Assembly: GCA_963839095.1 (NCBI GenBank)
Contig: CAWIUF010000070.1
Span: 7,448-71,447, forward strand
Reading direction: 5' to 3'
Length of the DNA: 64,000 bases
Origin: Palsa-504 sp963839095
Lineage (GTDB): Bacteria; Actinomycetota; Actinomycetes; Streptosporangiales; Streptosporangiaceae
Shown: piece after piece, positions 9,685 to 17,812 of the stretch
Numbering within the stretch: the stretch's first letter is position 1
How the letters are laid out: every line of letters begins with the position of its first letter
The notes under the pieces: model-generated
What the model was told of the DNA's origin: nothing
Databases searched by the model: none
What the model saw: only the letters and a program-made list of their open reading frames with translations
Made by a program: the position numbers and the translations under genes

Positions 9685-10101
9685 GTGATCGAAGGGAATT
9701 CCGGGCTGCTCGTGCACAAGCCCGAAACGACGTGTTTAAACCCAGCTATCCGGGTCCGGTACGAGCCGGAGTACGTGCTCGTCACGCTGGCCGGCGAGAT
9801 CGACTACGCCGCCGTGGCCGGACTGCGCGAGCGGTTGTTCGCGCTGACAGCTAGCGGGCGGCAGGTGGTGGCCGACCTGGACCGGGTCAGCTTTATCGAT
9901 GCCGCCGGGATCGGCGTCCTGGCCGGGGCAGCCCGGCGAGCCGCCGTCCACGGGTCCACCCTGCACGTGGTCTGCGCCCGGCGCCAGACCCGGCGGCTGA
10001 TCCGGCTCACCGGGCTGGACCGCGTGGTTTCGCTGACCGGGGACATCACCGAGGCGCTGCGACTGCTGGCCGCGCCCGTCCCGGCCGGAGCGGCGGTCTG
10101 A
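9685..10101 (+). CDS. STAS-domain anti-sigma-factor antagonist-like protein
   Basis: 138 aa. The STAS fold is shown by VLVTLAGEIDYAAVAGLRERL and the switch region VSFIDAAGIGVLAGAARRA. In SpoIIAA-like antagonists the switch normally reads D-S-S/T-G with a phosphorylated Ser; here it is D-A-A-G, so this protein cannot be switched by the usual phosphorylation. The GTG at 9685 has GGGGAGG upstream (9674-9680) and removes a non-conserved N-terminal stretch. A partner kinase is not in the window. Confidence 0.85.
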   Translation: MIEGNSGLLVHKPETTCLNPAIRVRYEPEYVLVTLAGEIDYAAVAGLRERLFALTASGRQVVADLDRVSFIDAAGIGVLAGAARRAAVHGSTLHVVCARRQTRRLIRLTGLDRVVSLTGDITEALRLLAAPVPAGAAV

Positions 10102-10152
10102 CCGGTTCGGGCTGACCAGCCATTGAGGGGCGGGCATTTTTCTAGGGGAGGG

Positions 10153-10695
10153 ATGGTAGTTCAGGTGAACTATGTGCGATTGGATGAGCCGGACCTGACC
10201 GCGGATCCGCGGGCGGTGTCCGAGGGGTACGCAGACGGCGTGCACTGGACCATCCGGGCCGAGTGCGACGGCGCCGGAGTGCTCAGCACGGTCGTGACGT
10301 ATACCAGCGCAGGCGTGGCCGCGAGATTCAGCGTGCTCGGCGCCTCGCTGCCCAACGGGCAGCTGCTCAGCATGTGGGTGGGCCGGGAGCGGGACGCGTG
10401 CCCGTTCCTGCTGCTGCGGACCGCGCCGGCAGTGACCCACGCGACGGCGGTACTGGCCAGCGGTGACCGTCGCGAGGTCACGGTGTCCCGGGTGGCCGAG
10501 GATTTCCGGCTCCGGTTCGGCGGCGTGCCGCTCCCGGAGGACGACCCGCTGGCGAGCGTGGAAATCAGCGGGCCGCCCGGCGGCACCCAGGTGATCGAGC
10601 TGTGGCGCCCGCCCCGGCTGGCCTCGCCCCGGTCCCTCCCGGCCGAGTCAGTCCCGGCCGAACTGATCCCGTCCGGGCCAGTCCCGTCCGGCTGA
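10153..10695 (+). CDS. Hypothetical protein, 180 aa
   Basis: Not recognised. The ATG at 10153 follows AGGGGAGGG. The protein is soluble-looking and beta-rich (VHWTIRAECDGAGVLSTVV, VTYTSAGVAARFSVLGA). It ends in a short Pro/Ser/Glu repeat (PAESVPAELIPSGPVPSG) encoded by the first units of a 15-bp DNA repeat that continues past the stop. It is co-oriented with and 52 bases after the STAS gene, so possibly in one transcript. Confidence 0.7.
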   Translation: MVVQVNYVRLDEPDLTADPRAVSEGYADGVHWTIRAECDGAGVLSTVVTYTSAGVAARFSVLGASLPNGQLLSMWVGRERDACPFLLLRTAPAVTHATAVLASGDRREVTVSRVAEDFRLRFGGVPLPEDDPLASVEISGPPGGTQVIELWRPPRLASPRSLPAESVPAELIPSGPVPSG

Positions 10696-10785
10696 TCTCG
10701 TCCGGGCTGATCTCGTCCGGCCTGGTCCCGTCTCAGGCGATCCCGTCTCAGGCGGTCTCGTCCTAGCTGGTCCCGTTCCAGGCGG
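10632..10785. repeat. Degenerate 15-bp tandem repeat, about ten units
   Basis: Units resembling GTCCCGTCCGGGCTGA repeat about ten times, drifting from GTCCCGGCC to GTCTCGTCC forms. The array begins inside the 3' end of the preceding gene and runs into the intergenic region. No spacers are present, so it is not a CRISPR array. It looks like slippage expansion. Confidence 0.75.
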
Positions 10786-10802
10786 CCCCGTGCGCGGAAT
10801 GG

Positions 10803-10841
10803 ATGACACGTCATCTATGTTGCATCTCCATGACACGTCAT
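10803..10841. promoter_or_regulatory. Two copies of the palindrome ATGACACGTCAT before the nitroreductase
   Basis: ATGACACGTCAT occurs at 10803-10814 and again at 10830-10841. Each is a 5+5 inverted repeat with a 2-base centre, and the copies are 27 bases apart start to start. They bracket a possible -10 (TATGTT, 10816-10821) and end just before the GGAGG ribosome site. This is the arrangement of a paired repressor operator. The regulator is not known. Confidence 0.7.
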
Positions 10842-10857
10842 GGAGGACATCACCGCA

Positions 10858-11566
10858 ATGCGCAAGACCGCAACCACCACGGTTCCCGTTCATCCGCTGC
10901 TCGCCGAGCGGTGGAGCCCGCGCGGCTTCGACCAGGCTCATGAACTGGCCGATGACCGCCTGACTGCCCTGCTTGAGGCGGCGCGCTGGGCTCCGTCGGC
11001 GGCGAACAGCCAGCCGTGGCGGTTCCTGGTGGCCCGGCGCGGCGAGGAGGCGCATGCTCGCCTCTTCGCCGCGCTGGCCCCAGGCAACCAGGCCTGGGCC
11101 GGCGCGGCCAGCGCGCTGGTCCTGGTCGCCGCCCGCACCGCCGGCGAGGACGGCAGGCCGCAGCCGTGGGCGCTCTACGACACCGGCCAGGCGGTCGCCG
11201 CACTGGTCACTCAGGCGCAGGCCGACGGGCTGGCCGTACACCAGATGGGTGGCTTCGATACCGACGCGGTGGAGTCCGGGTTCGGTCTCGGCGAGGCGCT
11301 CACCCCGGTCGTGGTCCTCGCGATCGGCCGCCAGGACGCCGCCGCCGGGCTCCCTGGCCCGCTAGCCGCCCGGGAGACCGCCCCGCGCACCCGCTACCCC
11401 GTCAGCGACCTGCTACTGCCCGCCCCCGCCGAGCGCCAGCCGCCCCCGCCGAGCACCAGCCCGCTCCGCCGAGCGCACCGCCGCCGCCGAGCATCAGCCC
11501 GCGGCCGCCGAGCGCCAGCCCGTCCGTCAGCCCGCCGCCGCCGTCCATCAGCCCGCGGCCGCCTAA
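10858..11566 (+). CDS. Nitroreductase-family flavoprotein with low-complexity tail
   Basis: The first about 195 aa are a nitroreductase: HPLLAERWSPRGFD, LLEAARWAPSAANSQPWRF (the FMN-binding signature), QAWAGAASALVLVAA, ALYDTGQAVAALVTQA and the GFGLGEALTPVVVLAIG end. It would reduce nitro or quinone compounds with NAD(P)H. I chose the ATG at 10858 because GGAGG lies upstream at 10842-10846. After PAPAERQ the DNA is a repeat of GCCGAGCNCCAGCCC that changes frame more than once. A consistent AERQP/AEHQP reading ends at TAA 11564-11566, just before a hairpin. The direct frame would run on to 11676. Confidence 0.8.
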
Positions 11567-11578
11567 CTTCAGCATCAC

Positions 11579-11621
11579 CGTGTCGAGTTACCCCCGCTTT
11601 TCCGGGGGGTAACTCGACACG
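11579..11621. terminator. 17-bp stem hairpin after the nitroreductase
   Basis: CGTGTCGAGTTACCCCC (11579-11595) pairs with its complement at 11605-11621 across a short loop containing CTTTTCC. There is no clear U-run. It sits 12 bases after the inferred nitroreductase stop and is probably its terminator. Confidence 0.75.
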
Positions 11622-12332
11622 ATCGCGCTACTGGAAGATGCCAGGTGAGCCAGGGTGGTGCGGGTGTGCACGATGAGCGGCGCGAGGTCCTCGCGAAGGC
11701 GCTAGCCGCGCGGGAGCCGGATGGTCGCCTCAATAGCCAGACGGCGAGACTGGCTCACCTTTCACACACGACGCCCTTCCCTTTCCCGCGTGCTAGCACC
11801 GGCAGCCACAGCCGCAGCCCCGCCGGGTTCGCCTCAGCAATCACGCCAATCCACAGGAAGTGGCCGCGAATCACCGTAGGCCAAAATCCCCGCTCCCATC
11901 CGCGGCAGAATCCCGACACCCACGCACGGCGAGATCCCCGACACCCACGCGCAGCGAGATCCCGGTGCACCCTCAAGCAGCACCATCCCGCCGCGAACCG
12001 ACAGACACCACCAGCAGCACGCACCCAGCCACTACCAGCGGGTACCTAACGGAAACAACCCTCCAAGCCGCGAATATAGGGCATAAGTTACATACCGGGG
12101 TACATAGATCTGGCCATGCGGCCGAAGCGGAGCGCCCGGTACGTTCAGTATTGGCGAGGTCTGGGCGGGGGTGGTGACGCCCACCTGCCCCGGCAACACG
12201 CGCACGTACGTGCGCGCGCAGGCGTACGCACAGCACGCACACCCGCCTCGCCGTCGTCACGGCGGCCGGCCGCCTGACGGCCGACGCCAATACCGCGTGA
12301 CCAGGGGCGGGAACCGCTGGTGGGGGAAGGAC
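11622..12332. other. About 700-bp region without a supportable gene
   Basis: Composition is less GC-biased in codon positions than in the neighbours, and no reading frame shows a family motif or a consistent wobble pattern. It contains a short direct repeat (GAGATCCC followed by GACACCCACGC, around 11,900-11,965) and a 16-bp perfect palindrome GCGCACGTACGTGCGC at 12200-12215. The palindrome could be a regulatory site for the DUF4388 gene downstream. Confidence 0.5.
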
Positions 12333-13176
12333 GTGAGTTCGGCTGAACTCGGTACAACGGCACGCGCCGGGGCTCGTCGCTGACCGGCTGACCGAACTAG
12401 CCCGGCAAGAGGCCTCCGGCGCCTTGCAGGTTGACGGCGATCCCGGCGGGACCATCTACCTGAGAGACGGCCGGCTCGCCTTCGCCGAATCGGAGATCGT
12501 CCCCGACCTGGGCGCCCGCCTGGTCAACTCGCGCCGCCTCGGGGTCGACCAGTGGCGCCTGGCCCAGCGCGACAGCCAGCCGGACGTCTCCGCCGGCGAC
12601 CTGCTGCTGCGCCGGGGACTGCTCGACGCGGCCGAATGGCAGACCCTGGTCCGGTCCGCGGCCCTGGACGCGCTGCTCGCGCTGGCCAGCCAGCTGGTCC
12701 GGGCCCGGGCGGGAGCGTGCACCTGCTTCGTCCCGCACCGGGCGCTCCGGTGCCCAGGACCGGGCCTGGGCCTGGACATCGGATCGGCCTGGGAGCACGC
12801 CTGGCAGGAGGCCGTGCGGCTGGCCGGCTACGACGTCGCGCCCGACGCCCGGCTCCGCTTGCGCGGCCGGTCCCGGCTGGTCTTCGGGCGCGAGGCGAAC
12901 GTGGTGCTCGGGCAGATGGACGGCCGCGCCACCATCCGCGAGCTGGCCTGGCGCAACGGCCTGGCGCTGTTCGCCATGATGGACTGGGCTGCGCGGCTGA
13001 TCCAGGACGGCGTATGCGCCATCACCAGCCCGGAGTACGCCGCCGTCCGCCATCAGAACATGGCTGTCCGGCAGCCGAACGCAGCCGTTCGCCACCAGGC
13101 CGCGGCCGTCCAGTGGACCCCGCCGGACCTGAGCCTGCTCGGCCGGGTCCTGACCAAGCTCAGGCAGCTGGACTAA
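12333..13176 (+). CDS. DUF4388 domain protein (one-base frameshift near the start)
   Basis: About 280 aa. The N-terminal part matches the DUF4388/PATAN pattern: LTELARQEASGALQVDGDPG, TIYLRDGRLAFAESEIVPDLG. A helical region follows and then a winged-helix-like end (IRELAWRNGLALFAMMDWAARLIQDG). Proteins of this type in actinomycetes are often linked to GTPase and roadblock signalling modules; here it stands alone. The GTG at 12333 has GGAAGGA upstream. An extra G in a GGGG run at about 12375 separates it from the conserved part. The C-terminus is built of near-repeats (AVRHQNMAVRQPNAAVRHQAAAV). Confidence 0.82.
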
Positions 13177-13217
13177 AACTCAGGCAGCTGGACCAAGACC
13201 TCAGGCAGCTGGACTAA
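13159..13217. repeat. Three tandem copies of a CTCAGGCAGCTGGAC unit
   Basis: CTCAGGCAGCTGGAC is repeated three times at about 20-bp spacing. The first copy encodes the last residues (LRQLD) of the DUF4388 protein and the others lie after its stop. It looks like a recent local duplication. Confidence 0.85.
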
Positions 13218-13218
13218 G

Positions 13219-14100
13219 TTACCCAGAGGGCGTGCGGTCCGGGTCCGGGGTGAGCCAGCCGAAGCCGGTGGAAAACCGGACCACGTTGGTCAGCGTGCCC
13301 ACCCCGGAAATGCCGATCTCCACCTCGTCGCCCGCGGCCAACGTGAAGCTCAGCTCGGGGACCAGCCCGGTCCCGGTGGACAGGATCACGCCCTGCGGGA
13401 AGCCGAACGACCGGAACAGGTACTCCACCAGTTCCGCCAGCTCCCGGTGCAGCTGCCCGGTCGACGTCGAACCGGACCACACGACCGCACCGCCCCGGCG
13501 GACCGCGACGGTAATCGTCAGCGCCCCGAGACCAGACAGCTCCCACACCGGGGTGATGCCCGGCCCGATGGCGCACGCCCCGGCGTAGATCTTCGCCTGC
13601 GGTACGTACAGCGGGTTCTGCCCCTCGATGTCGCGCGACGAAACGTCGTCGCAGATCGTCACGCCGACGATCTCACCGGAAGCGTTGCAGACCAGCGCGA
13701 GCTCGGGCTCGGGCACGCTGATCGCGGAGTCCGGCCGGATCCCGATCGGCTCGCCGTCCCCGCACACCCGCCAGGCCGGGCTCTTGAAGAACAGCTCGGG
13801 CCGCTCCGCCTCATAAACCCGCGCGTACACGTCGGCGACGTCGCTCTCTTCCTGCCGGGCCGCGCTGGACCGCTCGTAGGTGACGCCGCACGCCCACACC
13901 TCGGTCAGCCCGTCGACCGGCGGCAGCGCCCGCAGCGGCCCGGCCGCCACAGCGCCGGGCGACGACACCACCGACCGCATCCGCTCCAGCGGCATGCTGA
14001 GCAGCTCGGCCACGGACCCGACGGGCAGCACCCGCGGCCCCGCCTCGCCGGTCACCGCGACCCGCACGCCGTCCGGCCCCGCGTACCTGATGATCTGCAC
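13219..14100 (-). CDS. Fumarylacetoacetate hydrolase (FAH) family protein
   Basis: 293 aa. The C-terminal FAH domain shows WACGVTYERS, the metal-binding region with Glu pairs in VPEPELALVCNASGEIVG, DDVSSRDIEGQNPLYVPQAK, and the end FPQGVILSTGTGLVP. The family includes FAH hydrolases, 2-hydroxyhepta-dienedioate isomerases and 2-keto-3-deoxy-sugar-acid dehydratases. The form with SSRDIEG and IGPGI is nearest to the sugar-acid dehydratase branch, but the substrate is not decided. Its stop is converged on by the DUF4388 repeats. Confidence 0.88.
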   Translation of the reverse strand: MQIIRYAGPDGVRVAVTGEAGPRVLPVGSVAELLSMPLERMRSVVSSPGAVAAGPLRALPPVDGLTEVWACGVTYERSSAARQEESDVADVYARVYEAERPELFFKSPAWRVCGDGEPIGIRPDSAISVPEPELALVCNASGEIVGVTICDDVSSRDIEGQNPLYVPQAKIYAGACAIGPGITPVWELSGLGALTITVAVRRGGAVVWSGSTSTGQLHRELAELVEYLFRSFGFPQGVILSTGTGLVPELSFTLAAGDEVEIGISGVGTLTNVVRFSTGFGWLTPDPDRTPSG

Positions 14101-14125
14101 GGCTCTGCACTCCTCGGAGCCCTCG

Positions 14126-14723
14126 TCAGGAGGTGGCGGGGGCGCTGGCTTCGGTGTGGCTGACGCGCCCAGGGTAGCTCTTGGTGAACTTCAGCATGTA
14201 GCTGATGATCACGACCGGGATGGCCGTGCCGAGCAGCAGGTCGGCCACGCGGTGGCTGCCGCTGCGCTCGACGGCCGCGGCGGCGACCCGGGAGACGCCG
14301 CTGGCGAAGATGGCCGCCCCCCAGCCGGCGCTGAGCACGCGGTTGATCTTCTTGAAGGTCGGCGAGCCCCAGTGGCCTTCGGCGTGCTCTGCCGCGCGAA
14401 CTGCTCGGTGAACGGCATGACCGGGATCAGGGCGAGGATGACGAGCCCGACGACGGACCGACACCGGACCCGGCCCAGGTGGCCAGCCAGCGGTCGGTGC
14501 CCGCGCTCCCGGCGAAGCCGCCACGGCCAGCGCGGTGAACAGGGCCAGCGAGGTGACATTGAGGATCTTGGCGGCCAGACCGGCGGACCGCCACCGTGGC
14601 GACGGCGGCGCACAGGGCCGCGACGAGCCCCGCCACGCCCACGTCGCCGGGCGGTAGCACCCGGGTCAGCAGCGAGAAGGCGATCAGCGGCAGGAACGAC
14701 AGGATCAGCGGCAGTGGTTTCAT
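14126..14723 (-). CDS. Small multi-pass membrane protein, broken by several frameshifts
   Basis: Pieced together from three frames. It starts MKPLPLILSFLPLIAFSLL (first membrane helix) and VAGLVAALCAAVATVAVRR, continues in another frame with VVGLVILALIPVMPFTEQFAR, and ends in a third with SPTFKKINRVLSAGWGAAIF and LLLGTAIPVVIISYMLKF. The sum is about 199 aa with five or six membrane segments. The family is not named with confidence. At least three shifts occur between 14,380 and 14,580, so it is either a pseudogene or a stretch of poor sequence. Confidence 0.6.
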
Positions 14724-14792
14724 GACTCCGAGCCGGCCGGCGGATCTCCGGCGGCGCAAAACCCACAACCTTTCCCCCGAACGGGGCACCTG

Positions 14793-15727
14793 CTACGCCC
14801 CGGCCACCCCCTCCCGGTGTCCCGTCCGGCCCGCCCGGTAGGCCGCCGCCGAGCCGAAGATGAGCACCAGCAGCCCGTAGATCCCCAGCGGCGCGGCCGC
14901 CGCGGCCCCGAACGCGCTGGCCGCGATGCCCGCCGCCACCGCGAAGTCCCGCATCCCGGTGGTCAGCACGATGGCGGTCCGCCGTTCCGGCGGCGCCCCG
15001 CGCGCCAGCACGACGCCCAGGCCCGCCGCCCCGGCCAGGTAGACCACCAGCGCCGCCGCGATGCCGGCCTCGCTGGCCCGCACCTGGATCTGGCTGGCGA
15101 CCTGCCACAGCAGCACCAGCAGGCTGAGGGTGCCGATCACCCGGGCCAGCGGCTGCTCCCGCCCGCCCCACGGGTCCACCGAGCGCAGCGCCGACCCCGC
15201 CGCCAGCGGCAGCGCCACCACCAGCGCCAGCGTGACCAGCAGGGACAGCTGCGAAGCGGAGGAGTGCGCCCCGGCCAGGCGCAGGATGGGCCCGGCCAGC
15301 AGCACGGTCAGCACCGTCGACGCGGCCAGCAGCCCCGCCGCCAGCACCGCGTCCCCGCCGGCCAGGCCGGTCAGCGCGACCGAGGCGACCTCGGCCGGCG
15401 CCACCCCGGCTGACAGGATGCCGCCGCGGGCGGCGGCGCCGCTGGCCAGGTGGCTGGCTAGCCAGGCCAGCACGGGCAGCCCGATGGTCGTGGCCGGGAG
15501 CACCACCGCCAGCCGCCGCCCGGCCGTCCGGACCGCGCCCATCTCGGCGAACGTCATCGAGGTGCCGGTGCAGAACACCAGGATCGCCAGCGCGATCACG
15601 ATGCCGTCGGCGGCCTCGGCCCGCCGTCCCGGCGCGGACCAGGCGATCCCGGCCGCCGCCGTGACCAGCACCAGCGGCAGCAGGAACTTCTCGAGCGCGT
15701 CGGCCAGCCGCGTCAGGGTCAGTACGG
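14793..15727 (-). CDS. Bile-acid:sodium symporter (BASS)-like transporter
   Basis: About 310 aa with nine or ten hydrophobic segments (for example FLLPLVLVTAAAGIAW, GIVIALAILVFCTGTSMTF, LLVTLALVVALPLAAGS). The conserved ILSAGVAPAEVASVALTGLAGGDAVLAAGLLAAST with a following helix resembles the BASS/ACR3 core. It probably imports or exports an organic anion. It follows the FMN glutamate-synthase fragment on the same strand with the reading frames overlapping at about 15,719-15,727. I do not see a canonical start, so the first residue is uncertain. Confidence 0.75.
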
Positions 15728-16096
15728 GCCGCCCGGGATCCAGTTGGTGCCAGCCAGCGGTACCCGGGCCATCGCGGCCGCCTCGACCGTGAGCGCGACC
15801 AGGTCGTCGGGCTCCAGGTGGTGCACGTCGGACTTGCCGCACGCCCGCGCCAGCGAGGTCAGCTCCATGGTCAGCGCCTTGAGGTAGTTGGTCACCCAGC
15901 GGGCCCCGGTTTCCGGGTCGAGCCGCTCGCTCAGCCCCGGGTCCTGGGTGGTCACCCCCACCGGGCACATCCCGGTGTGGCAGTGGTGACAGCGACCGGG
16001 CACGGTGCCCAGCGCAGCATAGTCCGCGGTCGCGTCCACGTCCTGATCGCCCTGCCGGTAGGTGGGCTTGTTGCAGCCCAGCGCGATCAGCGCGGA
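15719..16096 (-). pseudogene. C-terminal piece of an FMN-binding glutamate-synthase-like (GltB/GlxD) protein
   Basis: About 125 aa that start mid-domain. The frame shows SALIALGC, then GRCHHCHTGMCPVGVTTQDP (the Cys-rich 3Fe-4S ligand region of FMN-binding glutamate synthases), then LKALTMELTSLARACGK. Full-length members have about 440-540 aa with the FMN barrel ahead of this point. Everything upstream is missing, and at 16,085-16,096 the sequence passes directly into a divergent truncated gene. In N-methylglutamate synthase or GlxBCD loci such a protein works with amidotransferase and GXGXG subunits, neither of which is here. Confidence 0.82.
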
Positions 16097-16548
16097 TGTC
16101 GCCGACCCTCGGCCGTTCCGTCTGCCTCGCCCAGCTGCCATCCCGCCTGGCCGGCGCCGGCACCCTGGTTACCGTCCGGCTGCCGGACGGCCAGGACATC
16201 CAGGCCCGGGTCACCGCCAAGGCTAAGGACAAGGCCAGCCCCGACACCACCTGCGTCGACCTCACCCACGGCCGCGCCCTCCTCCGCCCGACCGGCGAAA
16301 AAGGCCCCCGCATCCTCGCCAGGCTCTCCGCCATCGACCTCGATGACAACCTCGTCCCCGACGGCGCCGCCCTCCGCACCGCTGTCGCCACCGTCGCCAC
16401 CGACATCATCCGCGACGACCGAGACGGCCCCCGCTCCTACCTGCTCCACTGCGAACGCTCGGTCGGCCAGTACCTGTTCGACGCCCTGCTGCGGGCCGGC
16501 GCCGAGTACGGCCTGGCCGTAGACGGCTTCCGGCCCGCAGCGCTGTGA
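16096..16548 (+). pseudogene. C-terminal piece of a sarcosine oxidase gamma/GcvT-fold protein
   Basis: 150 aa that look like the end of a SoxG or aminomethyltransferase-fold protein: GRSVCLAQLPSRLAG, VDLTHGRALLRPTGEKG, ARLSAIDLDDNLVPDG and RSYLLHCERSVGQYLFDALL followed by AGAEYGL. The domain begins abruptly at the junction with the FMN glutamate-synthase piece, on the opposite strand. In related genomes both belong to methylamine/N-methylglutamate or sarcosine metabolism and are co-directional, so the head-to-head arrangement points to an inversion or deletion. The assignment rests on motif similarity and is moderate. Confidence 0.55.
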
Positions 16549-16559
16549 CCCCGCCCCCG

Positions 16560-17057
16560 TCAGGCGGGGAGACGGAGCAGCTCACCGGTGGGCAGCAGCG
16601 GGGGACCGGCCAGCTGCCAGTCGAAGCCGCCCGCCAGCTTGATCAGCTCCGGCGGCGGCACCGGGCCGCCCGCCGCGCGCTCGGCCGCCGCCGCGGCCAC
16701 GTGGAACCCCTCGAAGCCACCGGGGGTATGCAGGGTCAGGAAATGCGCCCCTTCTCCCACCGGGGTGGCGAACGTGTGCGGCGTACCCCGGCTGACGTGT
16801 ACCAGACCGCCCGCGGTCACCTCGGTGACCTGGCCGTCCACGTGTACCAGCAGAGTGCCGGAGATGACCACGAAGGTCTCGTCGGAGGCCGGGTGCTGGT
16901 GCAGCGGCGGCCCGGCCGTGGCCGCCGGGACGTGGCAGTCGATGACGGCCGCCGTTCCCGCGGTGTCCTCGCTGGACAGCAGGATGTCGAGCCCGCGCCC
17001 AGCCCGGCTGGCCGCATCGTGTCGGTCAGCCAACCCGGGCAGTACGACAGTAGACAT
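16560..17057 (-). CDS. Cupin-domain protein
   Basis: 165 aa, single RmlC-type cupin. Motif 1 is PPLHQHPASDETFVVISG (His, His, Glu metal ligands) and motif 2 is GGLVHVSRGTPHTFATP. It could be a small dioxygenase or isomerase, or a sensor. It follows the SnoaL gene by 45 bases on the same strand, and both lie behind the palindrome at 17,583-17,607, suggesting a two-gene induced operon. Confidence 0.88.
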   Translation of the reverse strand: MSTVVLPGLADRHDAASRAGRGLDILLSSEDTAGTAAVIDCHVPAATAGPPLHQHPASDETFVVISGTLLVHVDGQVTEVTAGGLVHVSRGTPHTFATPVGEGAHFLTLHTPGGFEGFHVAAAAAERAAGGPVPPPELIKLAGGFDWQLAGPPLLPTGELLRLPA

Positions 17058-17102
17058 GGTGATACCTTCCTCGTTCGGTAGAAAGACCCAAGGCCAGCTG
17101 GC

Positions 17103-17564
17103 CTAGGACGCCAGCCGGTCCAGCACGCCGGTCTGGGCCAGCACGGCGAACCGGTCCGGCACCCCCCAGTGCTCGGCGATCCGGCCATCGGCGATCCGGG
17201 CCACGTCGATGACGGTGAAGTCGACCGGGCGTCCGCTCGGCGGGCCGAAGAACGGGCCGGTCGCGGTGCCCCGGCCGCGGACCCGGACCCAGATGACATC
17301 GCCGGACTCGGCCGAGTCCTCGATGGTGAACGTGATGTCCGGGAAGGCGCCGTGCACGTCCCGGATCGACGCCTTCACATGCGCGATGGCCTCGGCGCCG
17401 CGCCCGGCCGTGCCGAACTGGTGCTCCACCAGGTCCGGTGAGCAGATCTCGTCCACGATCGCGTCGTTACCGGTCGCGAACCCCTCGTCGAAGATCCGCT
17501 CCAGCACCCGGTACGCCTCCGACCGGCTGGTAGCTGGCCCGCTGACAGTAGTGCCCATGCTCAT
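17103..17564 (-). CDS. SnoaL-like polyketide cyclase/ester cyclase family protein
   Basis: 153 aa. SnoaL fold: EAYRVLERIFDEGFATGNDAIVDEI, then HVKASIRDVHGAFPDITFTIED, GDVIWVRVRGRGTATGPFFG, and the end VIDVARIADGRIAEHWGVPD. In antibiotic pathways SnoaL closes polyketide rings, but most genomic copies are of unknown function or are ring-opening/hydrolytic. First gene of the pair with the cupin. The start at 17564 lies 18 bases from the operator region. Confidence 0.88.
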   Translation of the reverse strand: MSMGTTVSGPATSRSEAYRVLERIFDEGFATGNDAIVDEICSPDLVEHQFGTAGRGAEAIAHVKASIRDVHGAFPDITFTIEDSAESGDVIWVRVRGRGTATGPFFGPPSGRPVDFTVIDVARIADGRIAEHWGVPDRFAVLAQTGVLDRLAS

Positions 17565-17581
17565 GGCATGCCTCCTCTAAA

Positions 17582-17628
17582 TTTGATCCGATAGTTCTTC
17601 GGATCAATAAAGCTATCTTAGGATCAAA
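17582..17628. promoter_or_regulatory. Operator: TTGATCCGA-N7-TCGGATCAA plus a third half-site
   Basis: TTGATCCGA at 17583-17591 and TCGGATCAA at 17599-17607 form a perfect 9-bp inverted repeat with a 7-base spacer. GGATCAAA recurs at 17621-17628, about two helical turns further. It lies immediately upstream of the SnoaL/cupin genes and has the size expected for a MarR/TetR dimer site. The binding protein is unknown. The downstream TetR gene has differently shaped palindromes of its own. Confidence 0.8.
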
Positions 17629-17662
17629 TGAGCCTGCCGGTCAAACGACTTCCAGGCAGCAC

Positions 17663-17694
17663 GAAAAAACGCCCGGGCACGACTGCCCGGGCGT
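17663..17694 (-). terminator. Rho-independent terminator (minus strand)
   Basis: ACGCCCGGGCA (17669-17679) and TGCCCGGGCGT (17684-17694) form an 11-bp stem with a 4-base loop. On the minus strand it is followed by six T residues (A-run at 17663-17668). It ends transcription of the short ORF at 17713-17805. Confidence 0.9.
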
Positions 17695-17712
17695 CAAAAC
17701 CACCAAGAACCG

Positions 17713-17805
17713 CTAGCGGAACTCCAGCCCCTCGAAGGTCCCGGCCGGCCGCCACTTGTCGATGTAGGCGAAGTAGGCGCTAGGCCCGTACGGGTAACCC
17801 CGCAT
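17713..17805 (-). pseudogene. 30-aa ORF, probable C-terminal remnant of a lost gene
   Basis: Reads MRGYPYGPSAYFAYIDKW followed by RPAGTFEGLEFR and a TAG stop, with strongly GC-biased wobble positions and a canonical terminator just downstream. There is no ribosome site before the ATG, and a TetR-type palindrome overlaps the region immediately upstream. It looks like the 3' end of a real protein whose front has been deleted and replaced by the regulator region. The parent family is not recognised. Confidence 0.5.
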
Positions 17806-17812
17806 GTCAAAA

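Noticed and set aside
10632..10785. Possible CRISPR array
   Set aside because: The 15-bp units are directly adjacent with no spacers, and no cas gene is in the window.
11645..12177. Plus-strand ORFs of 105-134 codons after the nitroreductase
   Set aside because: No wobble bias, no ribosome site and no motif; composition is repeat-like.
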